From positions 248,001 through 312,000 of the forward strand of contig NC_026484.1 of NCBI RefSeq assembly GCF_000328475.2: a stretch of DNA of 64,000 nt, given 5' to 3'. Shown here piece after piece: positions 1 through 11,974 of this stretch. Each line of letters starts with the position of its first letter. The first letter of the stretch is position 1. The translations under genes and the position numbers were made by a program. This stretch comes from Mycosarcoma maydis. Its lineage: Eukaryota > Basidiomycota > Ustilaginomycetes > Ustilaginales. The notes under the pieces were generated by a model, which was given only the letters and a program-made list of their open reading frames with translations, searched no databases and was not told where the DNA came from.

Positions 1-189
1 GTCGACGAGAAAAGCGTAGATATTTTGGTGAGAAAGGGTAACATCAACAAGCAAGCAAGGAGAAACGCCATCCCAAAAAAGGGACCCCTCTGCAACTCGA
101 AGCGAGTCGATCAACAAATGGGTTGGTGTGGTGTCATGCTGCGGAAAACATGAAATCGAGACAAGGAGCAAACGAACGCAACGACACGC

Positions 190-2164
190 TTAGTTGGCGT
201 GCAGAAGCTGGAGGAACTCCTTAGCGACGGGCTGCTTGGCCTCCTTCTTGAATCCCGACTTCTTGGCGGCCTGGGCGCGGATCTCGGATCGGATCGCAGC
301 CTGGGCGTAAGGGTTAAGGCGGAACAGAACAGCACGGTTCTTGAGCGGGTTCTTGCGCTGGGTGAAGGGGCGAGTGGTCTTAGCGGGGCCCTTAGCACGA
401 ACCACCGACTGGATCTCGTCCGAGTTGATGATGCGCGTGACGTCAGTGTTAGCAATCTTGGCCTTAGGCAGCGTGAAACCAGTCTTGGCGGCGAACACCT
501 CGTCGAGGCGGCCGAAGGCGGACTGCGTGAAGATGACAAAGCGGCCAAGGTGTCCACCAGGGGCGAGCTGGAGCAGGTTCAGGCGCTCAACCGAGCAGAG
601 CTCAACACCGGGCACGTTGCGGAACGCCTTGACGATACCGGCGTCCTTGTTGTAGATGACAAGGGGACCGCGGCGCTGCGTGTGGCGGCGGTTGCGCAGC
701 TTGCCAACACCAGCACGGATCTTGCGCGAGTTCGACACCTTAACAACGTCGTTGTAGGCGTTGACCGACTTGAGCAGGGCGATGGCCTCCTTGGTCTTGG
801 TCAGGCTCTCGGCGGCATCGGCAACGACGAGGGGGATCTCCTCGAGCTCCTCGACACGGTGACCGCGGGCGAGGACGAGCGAGGGGACGGCGGTGGCAGC
901 CAGAGCAGAGGCGGTAGCGTAACGCTTCTGGTTCTGGTTGGTCTTGATGAACCATCGGCGCCACAGCTTGGTGGGGGCGAACATGTGACCACCACGGACC
1001 ATGTTACCGAAGGCGGCCTGACCGGATCGGTGGGTACCACCACCGCCGACACGGGGGATACGAGCGACGGCACGACCGGTACCCCAGGACTCGGCAGAGG
1101 TCTGGTGACCAGCCTTAGTGGAGACGGCATAGGGCTGACGCTTGTTCTTGGCAACGTTGGCTGGAGTGGACGAATTAGAAAAGTGAGACATCGGCGTACG
1201 GGGTCAGTGACACGCTCTTGCTGTCGAAATAGAGACGCAGTCCTTCCCATCCCATTCTTTGTTGTCCTGCTCTGCTGCATGTTGTATCTATGCCGACTTT
1301 GATACCGTCCAGCGTCTGATATGTTCCATTGCTGTAGATCGAGTTCTCATCCGGCTTTCCCTTTCAAATCCAACTTCAAGTCCTTGCTACATGGTCATAC
1401 AAGTTCAATGTCGAGATACTCACTGTGAACGAGCTGAACAACGTCAGGTCGGATAGGGGCAGTGAAGACTGCGGGGAGGGGGAGCGAGCCCGAGGCCGCG
1501 CCATCGAGGCCCCTCACGTTGACAGCTGTTGAGAAGACGAACAAAATGCAAGTGAAACGGTCGCGGTCAATGTGATGGTCCATGAATGGACGACATTCTA
1601 CAGCAGCAGCGCGACACCAGTTACATCATCATCTTTTTTTGTGGTCAATCGTGTAGGAAGTCGTCAGGAATCACAAGGGTCGGTCGGAAGGTGCGAGACC
1701 AGCCATGTTGTGAAAGTCCATCGGCACAGCTTAGATAGTCATTTCCTGGTGATTGCTGATTGCTGGTGCTAAGATGCTGAGCATCGAGTTTGCTGTAATG
1801 TAACGATTTGGGGTTTCCGTTGACCTAGCTCGACGTATTGTACCATACGTGTCCCGAGTTCCAGCAATGTTTTCTAAGAGGCGACGCATCTTTTCTCGAT
1901 CACGACCATCCTGCTCTGCCGAGTGTGGCGGGGTGCCCGAACTGATGAAAAAGTGAACAGTGTTTGCGGAATGAAGCATTCTTCGTTGACGGTTGGTTTG
2001 GCATGGTCCTTGCTAGTGGTTGATTTGCTATGCTCCTCTTCACAACGATGCTGACTGACGAGGAATGATGCTGACTGATGTGTACGCTGGTGTCTCTGCA
2101 TGTGTGATATGTCGGTGCTGCTGCTGATGGGCTGAATGAGATACCTACTGGGTCTAGCAGCCAT
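190..2164 (-). CDS. RPL4: 60S ribosomal protein L4 (uL4), three exons
   Basis: Large-subunit ribosomal protein uL4, whose long loop lines the peptide exit tunnel. I rebuilt the gene as exon 1 2149-2164, exon 2 1424-1525 and exon 3 190-1160 on the minus strand. The 16-nt first exon encodes MAARP plus one base and is followed by a gtaggt donor. Exon 2 (acceptor ctcaacag, donor gtgagt) encodes [20 protein letters not shown] and on to QLVH. Exon 3 starts after ccactccag and reads [14 protein letters not shown], then the family signature [20 protein letters not shown]. The exons sum to 1089 nt, or 362 residues, the same length as yeast Rpl4. Introns are 623 and 263 nt. The reading frame of exon 3 extends upstream to an ATG at 1191, but that is intron sequence. 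The gene is divergent from RPS29. Identity is very secure; exon 1 rests on phase, splice sites and length. Confidence 0.95.
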
Positions 2165-2878
2165 TTTTGATATCTTGAAGAGAATGGTTGGTGGATGATT
2201 CCAAGGAGGATGACGACGTCGAGCTCTCGGAGTAGGCCAAACTTGGAATCCAGATTCTGATGTTGCGACAGAGCGTTGGCGAGGCAAGTGGTTGCGTAGC
2301 TTGGGTGTGTCTGTGGCTACAGTTTGGCCATTCCACTCACTATAGAGACTTGCTCTGCTGGCCTGAATCTTCACCTCGAAGCCCTAAGCTTTCGTTAGCT
2401 TGGAAATTTCCAAGACTGATCTCCTCTGCCTTTCAGCTGTGAGAGTTATTTTCAATCTTACTACATCTATCGATTAGCAATCGTTTAAATTCATCCTTTC
2501 AGTCTGTATTCTTTTTGATTAATATTGCACGTGACGTGGTGAATGCCTCGGCCGCTTCTCACCTGGCGCTAATTCTGTTTTTTTTTAGTATAGCAGCCAA
2601 GTCTTAGCGATGAGCTGTCGAACGACTGGACTTGGAACTCGTAAATCAGCGAGTGACTGACTGAGAACATCAGGACTGTACGTCAGTAAATTAATGATCA
2701 GTATCAGTTCCAGAGTTTGACTGCACGCGCGAGAAAGAGCGAAGGTGTACACCCTGAGAAGTCACCACATTCAAGCGCCAGGAGCCTGGAGACCGCGTTC
2801 GTCGTCATCACTTGCCCTTTGCTTCCTCCATCTTCTTCGTACCCTCAAGATATCGCCTATTTACACTTTGACGACAAG
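2165..2878. promoter_or_regulatory. Shared divergent promoter of RPL4 and RPS29
   Basis: This 714-bp region separates the start codons of two ribosomal protein genes on opposite strands, so it should hold both promoters. Two recognisable motifs lie in it. One is CACGTGAC at 2528-2535, a Cbf1-type E-box running into TGACGTGG. The other is AGCCCTAAGC at 2380-2389, whose complement contains TTAGGGCTT and resembles the Tbf1/telobox site. Cbf1 and Tbf1 sites control ribosomal protein genes in Candida and related yeasts. Use of these sites here is inference. A T9 run sits near 2578. Confidence 0.5.
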
Positions 2879-3986
2879 ATGACTTTCCAGACCCTGTGGT
2901 ACAGCCACCCCCGAAAGTTTGGCAAGGGCTCCCGCCAGTGGTAAGTGTCACCATGATGCAGAATGGACGCAGAATGGATAACAACGCAGACGACTGCTAT
3001 CAATCCGGGGCAATCCGACAATCGACACAGCTTGATAATGCATATGGCAGTTTCGTACAACGACAATCAGATGCATGCGCAACCAACATACCACGGTAAA
3101 GACGCGCTCTGTTGAGGGCACGACCATCGTCTTTGAGATGCCCAGCAACTCTCATCACTAGCATCTACTAGCCTCGACATTGCATCACCAGTCATGAACA
3201 TTCGTCAGAGGCTGAAGTCGTCAGGTTTCAGAGACTATCTACCCAGCTTTCCGCAGATGAGCGAAACGCCTTCGAGGACTTGGGTGGCAGCTGCTCATGC
3301 CCGCCTCAACATGGACAAACTCGGGACTCTCATAGTGTAACAGCAGAACTGAGTCTCAGCAAGAATAACCCATCACCTGTTGGAGCACTTCATCTCCAGC
3401 CTCTGATCGTTCCCAAGTCTTGCTTGGTCTAGTACTCGGCAAAGCTCACAGATCCAACACTTTTTGTGGACGGGTTTAGACGAATTGGACCGAGCAGATC
3501 GTTCAGTATTTCCTCGATTCACATCCCGCTGCTAGGACTGGGAGAAGAACATAGTACGGTTAATCAGCTACGCAGTTTGGGATGGAAACAAGTGGACAAC
3601 AAGCTCTTACGACTCCGGCTAGTATTGATCATCACTGTTGCATCTCAGCACACCACGAAGAGACGTGCCACGCTTCAACCGTCCGCAGCTGTCAGGCCTC
3701 GATTTGGGAGGCTCGACGTTCGCGACATCATTGTCTTAACTGCTTCGCCTGACATCGTTTCCAGCACACACTTGGGTTGATCAAGTCCTGCTAGAATCAT
3801 CGCCATCTAGTTACGAAGAGCTGCCCACTGACGTTTTGATTTCGTGACGCTCCATCTCGATGTATTTCCTACTACAGCCGTGTTTGCGGTAACCAGGGTG
3901 GTATCATCCGAAAGTACGGCCTCGACATCTGCCGTCAGTGCTTCCGTGAGCGCGCTGACCAGATCGGCTTCCACAAGTACCGTTAA
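2879..3986 (+). CDS. RPS29: 40S ribosomal protein S29 (uS14), two exons
   Basis: Small zinc-binding ribosomal protein uS14 of the 40S head. Exon 1 is 2879-2940 ([20 protein letters not shown] plus the first two bases of a Cys codon) and ends at a perfect gtaagt donor. Exon 2 is 3878-3986, entered after cctactacag, and reads [20 protein letters not shown] followed by [16 protein letters not shown]. The four zinc ligands are visible as CxxC and CxxC. The total of 171 nt gives 56 residues, identical in length to yeast Rps29. The intron is 937 nt, long for this gene-dense window. I looked for a box C/D snoRNA in it and found no convincing C and D boxes at suitable spacing. Confidence 0.96.
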
Positions 3987-6061
3987 AGTGGCACCGGACG
4001 TCTACGCCAAGCAAAACTACTACACATCTCTACACACACGCACACCCATCTCGTTGTCTTTCACCATGCATTCAAAAGTCTCTTTTCGAGACCTCCGCTT
4101 CCCTTGCTCGCATCTCGAGCGATCCCTTGCGGGTCCGCCAGCGTTGCGGTCAAGTGGTTGATTCCGTATGCGACACACGGCAGCACTGTAACTTTTCCCC
4201 GTACCCGCTCATGTCACATACTTTGTCGCCATCTGCTGCCATAGCAAACAAAAGCTTTCTCGGTCCAAGAATGCGTTTTGAGTGTGACGTTCAGCAGACG
4301 AGCAGATGAACGGCTGTTGTGGCGTTAGGACTCTGCCATGTGAGCTTCGCAAAGATGGTCGGGAACAAATTATGTCCGAACAACGCGCCGCTGCGACTGC
4401 TTGCCCAGTTTCGTGCTGGCGGTAGAAACACCGATTTCCAGAGTGTACAAAGACATTTGAGGATTTGTTGAGTGTGATCATCGAGATCTCAAGTCAGGAA
4501 CAATCGGAAGGGTTGGCATTTCAGATGTTGTCCCGATCTGTGCTCAGAAAGATCCGTGCGAGAAAAATGCGGCGGTCATTGCGGAATTGGAACGCGGAGG
4601 AAATCTAACTCGAACAAACCCGATGTTTCAATTATAAGGCTGCTGATTGGACCTGGGATGGGCAGACATGCGAGCCTGATGCACGTTGGATCAATGCACG
4701 GCAGAGCAAGCTTGTACTTTCTCTCGACGTTGCGGCAGATGTAATGTTAGCTTTTCACGATGGCGAAGTCTTGCATAAGTTCTGCAAGCCTCACATGGGC
4801 GAGTTTGACTGCCGAGACGACATTGTCAGCCTTTCGAAGGGAAGAGGAGCAGGCGAAACGGATGAAAGAGACACAGTAGGATACAGTACAGTGCAGTAGC
4901 AGTTCAGCTTCATCAGGCTGTTTGGAGACAATCAAGAATGGCGGTTCACTTGCGCATGGGTAGCAACATTGTCTTTTGCTGGCTGCCAGATTGAATATCA
5001 ATTAGTGAGATCTCAGCATCTCCTTGCTGATTAGGTCAAGCTGACAGCCAGCCTCAAAAGGTGCGAGATGTGATCTGGAGGTGTAACTAACTGCCTTTCA
5101 CGGACCTTGCCGGCCGATCGGGTTGGTGAATAAGCAAGTTTTTGCTCTTGCTCTCCTTCTCGTCGACTCTCCCAGCTCGCTTCCAATTACGTGGTTCTAT
5201 GAGCCGTTGTCAATATCTCCCCTAGTCTGCCATCTTCCACAGATTGCAAATCGAGACGGTGTAGCAAGCTGCTCTTTGCCGCCAGCCAGAAACGAAAACA
5301 ACTCTGTTCAAGCGGTCAGGCGGTTCGAAAACGCGTTGATGTTGAAAAACGAAGCTTCTGGAGGGCAGTCGAATTTATGAGGATTTACAGTGAAGGCAGA
5401 GGCACTAGGAGACACTCTGTTCAAGCGCATGCGGTCTTTGAAGGCTTTTGAATTCAACTCACAAAGAGGTTGCACAGTTTCAATTCGAATTTTTGAAAGC
5501 GCGTTGAAACGCTGCTGCATGCTGCGCGCTACAGGCTGAAGTTGTGTGTCACATCTTCGAAAAGCGAGCAAGTTGATTGGACCAAGTTCGTCGCGAGGGT
5601 CAAGGCAGCTTCGCTCGGGCTGCGATTGCCGTTGCTGGCCGGTCAAAGCTTTGCTCCAAGGGCGTGAATCAGCGCGAAAATCGGAATTTTCACCTGCTTG
5701 GCTGCCTCGCCTGCCCAAACCACCCCCGCTTGCCCGATGGTCACTGCTTGCTGCTGCTTGCGATTTTCACTTGTCCCACGCTTTCCCTTGGTTTGCAAAA
5801 GGCGCACTGCTGGCTGGCGAGCTGATTTCTATCTTTGCTATCGGCCCTTTTCGCGTGTAATCTGTGTTGTGCCTCTGTGCGCTAGAGAAGCTGTTTTCCC
5901 CCTCCTTCGTTCGTCCGCCCTGGCCGTTTCAACTCGTTGATACTGCTATCTAGCCCCCCTCCCACCTCTTTAACTCCAACTTCTTCCTTCACCATCACCT
6001 TTCACATCCAACCTCTTTCTTCCAGAGTGAGAGCAGGGTAGCTGGTATACCAACCACAATC
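3987..6061. other. Intergenic, RPS29 3' side to aconitase 5' side
   Basis: About 2.1 kb without a supportable gene. Open frames on both strands are short and have no recognisable family. A 14-bp direct repeat (actctgttcaagcg) occurs at 5301-5314 and 5414-5427. The last 150 bp before the aconitase start are strongly pyrimidine-rich (CT tracts at about 5950-6025), a common feature of highly expressed fungal core promoters. Confidence 0.6.
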
Positions 6062-8903
6062 ATGCTTCCTCTCCGAGCATTGCGATCTTCCTCCCTCCGG
6101 GCGGCCGCCAAGGCTCCCCTCGCCCGCGGTTATGCCACCACCGTCGCCGAGGAGGCTGCCGAAATCTCTCCCTCTCTCTTCGACAAGAAGGTCGAGATGT
6201 CCGTCGTCGAGAAGGGCAAGGGCTACTACGTCAACTACAAGCGCATCGAGGACAACCTTAAGGTCGTTCGTCAGCGGTAAGTGTTACCTCCCTTTCATGC
6301 TTTCGTTACTTGCACAGCAAAACCATCAGAACAGCAGCCGCCTGTGACGTACCAACAACATGCCTTTTTAGGACCGAGCGGACGATTCAGCAAGCTAGTG
6401 TCCGAAGCGCAGGCACAATATGCGAACGGACCGCACTTTCTGCTGCGTCTCTTTTCACGTTTCAGGCTTAGAACGTGGAGTTTCGCTTTTGGAGATGCGC
6501 AGAATAGCTTGTTCATTGCCTGCGCAAGGTGTACTGAGCTTGCGACTGCAAGTCCGATCTGTCCTGAATTGCAAAAGCCTGATCGTCAGACTGGCTTTGG
6601 CACAAAGTTGCCCGCTGCTTCAGCCTAAGCTCGTTCGAATCTTTCAGAAGAGCGTGTCAACATATATTTTGCGAACACGTGTACTAATACTTCTTTACGC
6701 CTCTTTTCTGATTCTCCTCATCTGCAGTCTCAACCGACCTCTCTCGCTCGCCGAGAAGATCGTCTATGGTCACTTGGACAACCCCCATGAGCAGGAGATC
6801 TCGCGTGGTAACTCGTACCTCAAGCTTCGCCCTGATCGTGTTGCTTGCCAGGATGCCACCGCCCAGATGGCTCTGCTCCAGTTCATGTCGGCTGGTCTCC
6901 CCACCGTCGCTGTCCCCACCACTGTTCACTGTGACCATCTTATCGAGGCTCAGGTCGGCGGTGCCAAGGACTTGGCCCGTGCTATCGAGATTAACAAGGA
7001 GGTCTACGACTTCCTTGCCACTGCCACCGCCAAGTATGGTATTGGCTTCTGGAGGCCCGGTTCCGGTATTATCCACCAGATCATCCTCGAGAACTACGCC
7101 TTCCCCGGTGGTCTCATGATTGGTACTGACTCGCACACCCCCAACGCTGGTGGTCTCGGCATGATCGCCTGTGGTGTCGGTGGTGCTGACGCTGTCGACG
7201 TCATGGCTGACATTCCCTGGGAGCTCAAGGCCCCCAAGGTTATCGGTGTCGAGCTCAAGGGCAAGATGTCGGGCTGGACAACTCCCAAGGATGTCATCCT
7301 CAAGGTGGCCGGTGAGCTTACCGTCAAGGGTGGTACCGGTGCCATCATCGAGTACAAGGGTCCCGGTGTCGAGTCGCTCTCGTGCACTGGTATGGCCACC
7401 ATCTGCAACATGGGTGCCGAGATTGGTGCCACTACCTCCGTCTTCCCCTACAACGAGCGCATGGGCGACTACCTGCGGGCCACCAACCGATCCGAGATCG
7501 CCGACCTCGCCAAGGGCTTCCACCGCAACCTCCTCCCAGACACGGGCGCTGAGTACGACTCGCATCTCGAGATCAACCTCGACACTCTTGAGCCCCACAT
7601 CAACGGTCCCTTCACCCCCGATCTTGCCACGCCTCTCTCCAAGTTTGCCGAGGAGGTCAAGAAGAACGACTGGCCCGAGGAGCTCAAGGTCTCGCTCATC
7701 GGCTCGTGCACCAACTCGTCCTACGAGGACATGAGCCGATCCGCCTCGATCGCCGAGGAGGCTGCCGCTCACGGCCTCAAGGTCAAGTCGAAGTTCACCA
7801 TCACCCCCGGTTCCGAGCAGATCCGTGCCACGATCGAGCGTGACGGCCAGATGGAGATCCTCGAGAAGGCGGGCGGTATGGTTCTTGCCAACGCCTGTGG
7901 TCCTTGCATCGGTCAGTGGGACCGAAAGGACATCAAGAAGGGTGACAAGAACTCGATCATCACCTCGTACAACCGTAACTTTACCGGACGTAACGACGCT
8001 AACCCTGCCACACACGCTTTCGTCGCCTCGCCCGATCTCGTCACCGCCATGGCCTTTGCTGGTCGCCTCACCTTTAACCCCATGACCGACAGCCTCAAGG
8101 GCGCTGACGGCAAGGAGTTCAAGTTCTCGGCTCCCACCGGCAAGGAGCTTCCTCCTCGCGGCTACGACCCTGGCAACAACACCTACCAGGACCCTCCCAA
8201 GGACGGCTCGTCTGTCCAGGTCGCCATCGACCCTAAGTCGGATCGTCTACAGAGGCTCGAGCCCTTCAAGCCGTGGAACGGCAAGAACCCCACCGACTGC
8301 CCCGTTCTCATCAAGGCGCAGGGCAAGTGCACCACCGACCACATCTCAGCCGGTGGTCCATGGCTCAAGTACCGTGGTCACCTTGAGAACATCTCGAACA
8401 ACTGTCTCATTGGTGCCATCAACGCCGCCAACGGTAAGGCCAACGAGATTCAGAACGTCTTCACCGGCGAGTGGGGCCCGGTCCCCGCCACTGCCATCCA
8501 GTACCGCGAGGCCGGTAAGCCTTGGGTTGTTATCGGTGACGAGAACTACGGTGAGGGTTCGTCGCGAGAGCACGCCGCTCTTGAGCCCCGTTTCCTCGGT
8601 GGTTGCGCCGTCATTGCCCGATCGTTCGCTCGTATCCACCAGACCAACCTTCGTAAGCAGGGTATGCTCGCCTTTGAGTTTGCCGACCCGGCTGACTATG
8701 ACAAGGTCCGCCCCGATGACCTGGTTGACATCCTTGGCGTTACCGAGCTTGCCCCCGGCTCCAAGGTTTCACTCGTCTGCAAGCACAAGGACGGTTCCAA
8801 GGACGAGCTTCCGCTTACGCACACCATGAACGACAACCAGATTTCGTGGTTCAAGCACGGTTCGGCTCTCAACAAGATGGCTTCTCAGGCCAAGTCTGCT
8901 TAA
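6062..8903 (+). CDS. ACO1: Aconitate hydratase, mitochondrial, two exons
   Basis: Converts citrate to isocitrate through cis-aconitate in the mitochondrial TCA cycle. Exon 1 (6062-6276) encodes an Arg/Ser/Ala-rich presequence ([20 protein letters not shown]), then the start of the mature protein up to KVVRQ. A gtaagt donor follows. Exon 2 (6728-8903, acceptor tctgcag) resumes with [20 protein letters not shown]. The 451-nt intron is phase 2. The product is 796 residues, close to yeast Aco1 (778). Iron-sulfur ligands are C399 in GSCTNSS and C462/C465 in ACGPCIG. The swivel domain motifs [10 protein letters not shown] and [14 protein letters not shown] are intact near the C-terminus. The reading frame of exon 2 runs upstream through the intron to about 6420; that stretch is not homologous and should not be annotated as coding. 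Confidence 0.97.
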
Positions 8904-10824
8904 GTTGTGTGAAATTGGGGACTGCGTCTTTTGATACCCGATTGCGCTGTCTTTGGTTTCATGTGGAGCTTGCTTGCTGATTTTCTAGCTTCCGACCCAG
9001 CGAAGGAGGCTAAGCGCATCGAAGAGCACCAGCTACCTACCTCTTCTGAGCGCTGTGCTTGCAGAAGCTGATGCGAACATCCGCTGTTACCGGCTTGCTT
9101 CTGGAGCGTGCCCTTCTGTTTCCATACCTTGTACTTATTTCATACGTAAACACCGTCGTGTCTGCATGCTCGGCGGAAAAAGAAAGCATTCGTTTCCCCT
9201 ATCTCTGGCTGCTGTAGCGGGCGTGTTTGTGGTTGCGCTGAAAGCCTAGGTTAGGACACGTGTGAGTGGTGACGCGTGTTTCGACACGAACCTGTTTGGC
9301 AGAGTCACAGGGGTCATCACATGCGGATCGCCCTTGGTGGTTGACGCATGCTGCTGACTGTTAACGCGAGACCTATGATCGTAAACCTCGAATCTCGAAT
9401 GCGACTCAAGGCAACATACGCTCTGGAGAACTTGCCGAGTCAAGGAGCCCCACATTCACGATTTCCAGCACGGGTGTACGACACAATGAAAGTGAACCTG
9501 ATGTCTCACCACTCATCATAATTGCACCGCCTTGAGCGATCACGAATGGTAGCCCCATAATCGTGAATATTGTCTCCTTTTGTTGAGAGGTATCTCTCCA
9601 GGCGGCTGCATGCCTGTGATGTAGTAACGAAGGAGTCAATTCATGTGTGCGTAGTAATTCAGCTGCAAACTCATTGGGTTGATCGTTTGCTGATAGGAGC
9701 CCATCAGCAACAATAGCATCGCGCACAAATCTCCTGGACGCCTGAAACTTTGTACACCTTCTCATCGTGAGTAGCCCATTGAAAAATTATGAACGTTGTA
9801 GCGTGAATGGTTCATTGAGCGGTCTGTGGATGCCTTGCAAGCTGCAAATTAAGAGCGTATGAGATACTCGAACAATATGAGAAGGTCAAGACTACAGCAC
9901 AGTACGTCCAGACTCAAGCATGGTCCATCGCACCTTGCGTTAGACTAACTAGGTGACGTATGCGTGGAAACAGCGAGTGATATGAGTGCCAACTCGCTAG
10001 CCTTCCAAAGCTAAGATCAGGCAGGCTGCATGAAGAAGCTTGGATCGAAATCAAAGTTTTCTTTCCAGACGAACTAGAAGAGTCGTATGCTCTTCGCAAA
10101 TTAGCTACGTTAGCTTGCAGAGCTTGCCAAGAAAGAGAACGGGCCAGAGAGCAGACATCAAAGGCGAAGAAAGTCGGCGCACAGGTACACATCAGGCACT
10201 CAGTACCGCAACGCTGGATTGCACGTACAGTGTGCCTACAGCGCACGAGCGGAAACCGGAGACTTCAGATGCGAAGCAAGACCGGCTCTACTTCGACCCT
10301 AGGGTTGGTTGGTAGATCCACTCGTGACTCGCGATGGGCGGTTTGGCCTTCATTGAGGTGACGTTCATCAAGTCGACAAGATCGGGCGTGCACTCGACCA
10401 TGTGCGTTCCCGAAGTCACTAAGCTTGGTTTTGGCTAAGTTAACCTTGACTAGAGCGGTTCGCGCCGGAAGGGTTACATTCACGATTTTTGCGGTTGCAA
10501 CAACGAACGATTCACGGTTCACGGTTCTGGCTTGAAGCCATTTCTTGGACCTTTCCCGCTCATTTCCGTCGCCGGGTTAGGATTCGGGTGCGACACTTGA
10601 ACACCGCAATTGCGTGCGCGTCATCGTGCAAGAGCGGACTTTGAATTGTACCGCGATGCATCCTCCTTTCGGTCTTGGTCCAATCTACCCTTTTAATTGT
10701 CCGATGAATAATTGAAACACCGATGGTCTGCCAAGTAACTGTGTCAAAAACCGAAACATTCAAGTTCAAGTCACGAGTAATGCGAGTTAATCGAAATGTG
10801 CTTTGCCTCTCCCGCTCTGCTCTC

Positions 10825-10872
10825 AATCGTGAATCGTGAATCGTGAATCGTGAATCGTGAATCGTGAATCGT
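10825..10872. repeat. AATCGTG heptamer tandem array
   Basis: Six consecutive copies of AATCGTG (equivalently CGTGAAT) in perfect 7-bp phase, followed by a decayed copy ending in gtc. This is one of the cleanest arrays of the heptamer family found across the window's intergenic DNA. Confidence 0.9.
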
Positions 10873-11447
10873 CAAGTGTGATTGCGGTGGGCATAGGTGT
10901 AATTTACAATACGGTCGTTGTGCCATGTGCTGCAGCATATCTAGTTTGACCTGATCATCGTTACGTACTGTAGCTTTCATCTCTTCTACTTTGTTTGTGG
11001 GTAGCCACACCAAGACGAAGCTCGACCCAAGGGTTCAGATCCCCCCACATTCGACCTGTGTTTCTCAAAGCCTGGTTTGAACTCGGCCCTTTTGCTATGA
11101 AAGTGTCGACGGGGATCGAGATGGGCACATGACCAAGAAAGAGTCTTTGAACAAACAGGAAGCGTGCAAAGCTTGGACGGAACCACGGATTCGATTCCAA
11201 CCAATCAGCTTTTTCTTATTTGCATCTGTCGAGCCAAAGCAGCACTTTCGTCCGGCCTGATCAATACGCCGACGTCGTTGTGAGTCGTGAGTGTGTGACC
11301 TGCTTGTCGGTCATCCGTCAAGAACAGGCAGGGTTGCAGAACCCCTTTTTGACCTAGTCCCCCTTTTTTCTTCTTTTCTTCTTTTTCTTTTCTAGCTGGG
11401 AAACTGAATTGAAGGCCCCTAAAATTTTCCATCGGCTGTCTCCCACA

Positions 11448-11477
11448 TTTTTCTTTTTCTTTTTCTTTTTCTTTTCT
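11448..11477. repeat. TTTTTC microsatellite
   Basis: Four perfect TTTTTC units and a partial fifth. A separate CTT-rich pyrimidine tract lies just upstream at about 11360-11395. It lies in intergenic DNA. Confidence 0.85.
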
Positions 11478-11950
11478 CCCGTGCTGCAACACTCACGACT
11501 CGCAAGTGCACCAATTGTGGTCAAACATGAGTAGAAGATATACTTTCTGATGTGAACTCTGGACAAGTACAGTACAGCAGAGTCACGAGTGTAGTAGGAA
11601 TGTGATTTGTTTGTTCCGACAACGACGGGCAGTAACGAGTCAAGAGTGGAACTCGTGAGCCGTGAATCACAAATGTGTGCTAGCTGCGCTTGGCAACTCA
11701 CGACTTGATCGTGGTCGTATGATAAAATTACCGGCTAAGTTACAGTAAATGTGAACGTCTGCTCTCTGGCCTAGCATCCTTACGCTCACCGCTCACGGCT
11801 TGCCTGGCGTCATTCACGATTTACGCAGAGTCCACCTCTGTTTTTTCCCTCGACGCATCGCGCCTAACTTGCAACATCTCTCTGCCCTGAAGCGCTGAAG
11901 ACCTCGTGCGCGTGGGCACACGGAAAACGCTGTTCGAATCACACATCACA

Positions 11951-11974
11951 AATCACGAATCACGAATCACGAAT
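11951..11974. repeat. AATCACG heptamer tandem array
   Basis: Three tandem AATCACG units (reverse complement CGTGATT) and a partial fourth. This is the opposite-core variant of the heptamer family. Confidence 0.85.

Noticed and set aside
199..1302. 367-codon open frame on the plus strand across RPL4
   Set aside because: Antisense shadow of a highly expressed, codon-biased gene; no recognisable domain, while the minus strand is plainly RPL4.
2047..2078. 12-bp repeat gatgctgactga spaced 20 bp in RPL4 intron 1
   Set aside because: Only two copies, short, and without any further structure; likely chance or minor slippage.
2941..3877. Intronic box C/D snoRNA in RPS29
   Set aside because: A C-like atgatgc at 2953 and D-like ctga sequences exist, but spacing and terminal stem are not convincing.
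6420..6727. Upstream extension of the aconitase main frame
   Set aside because: Lies in the intron between two clean splice sites; sequence is not homologous to aconitase and exon 1 supplies the true N-terminus.
6684..8015. 443-codon minus-strand open frame inside aconitase
   Set aside because: Same cause: strong codon bias opens the opposite strand. The translation is Gly/Val/Asp-rich with no motifs.
9406..9765. 119-codon minus-strand frame in the gene desert
   Set aside because: No recognisable family, no neighbouring exon and unremarkable composition; length is expected by chance.
10800..10900. Possible transposon terminus at the heptamer array
   Set aside because: No inverted termini, target-site duplication or transposase-like frame nearby.
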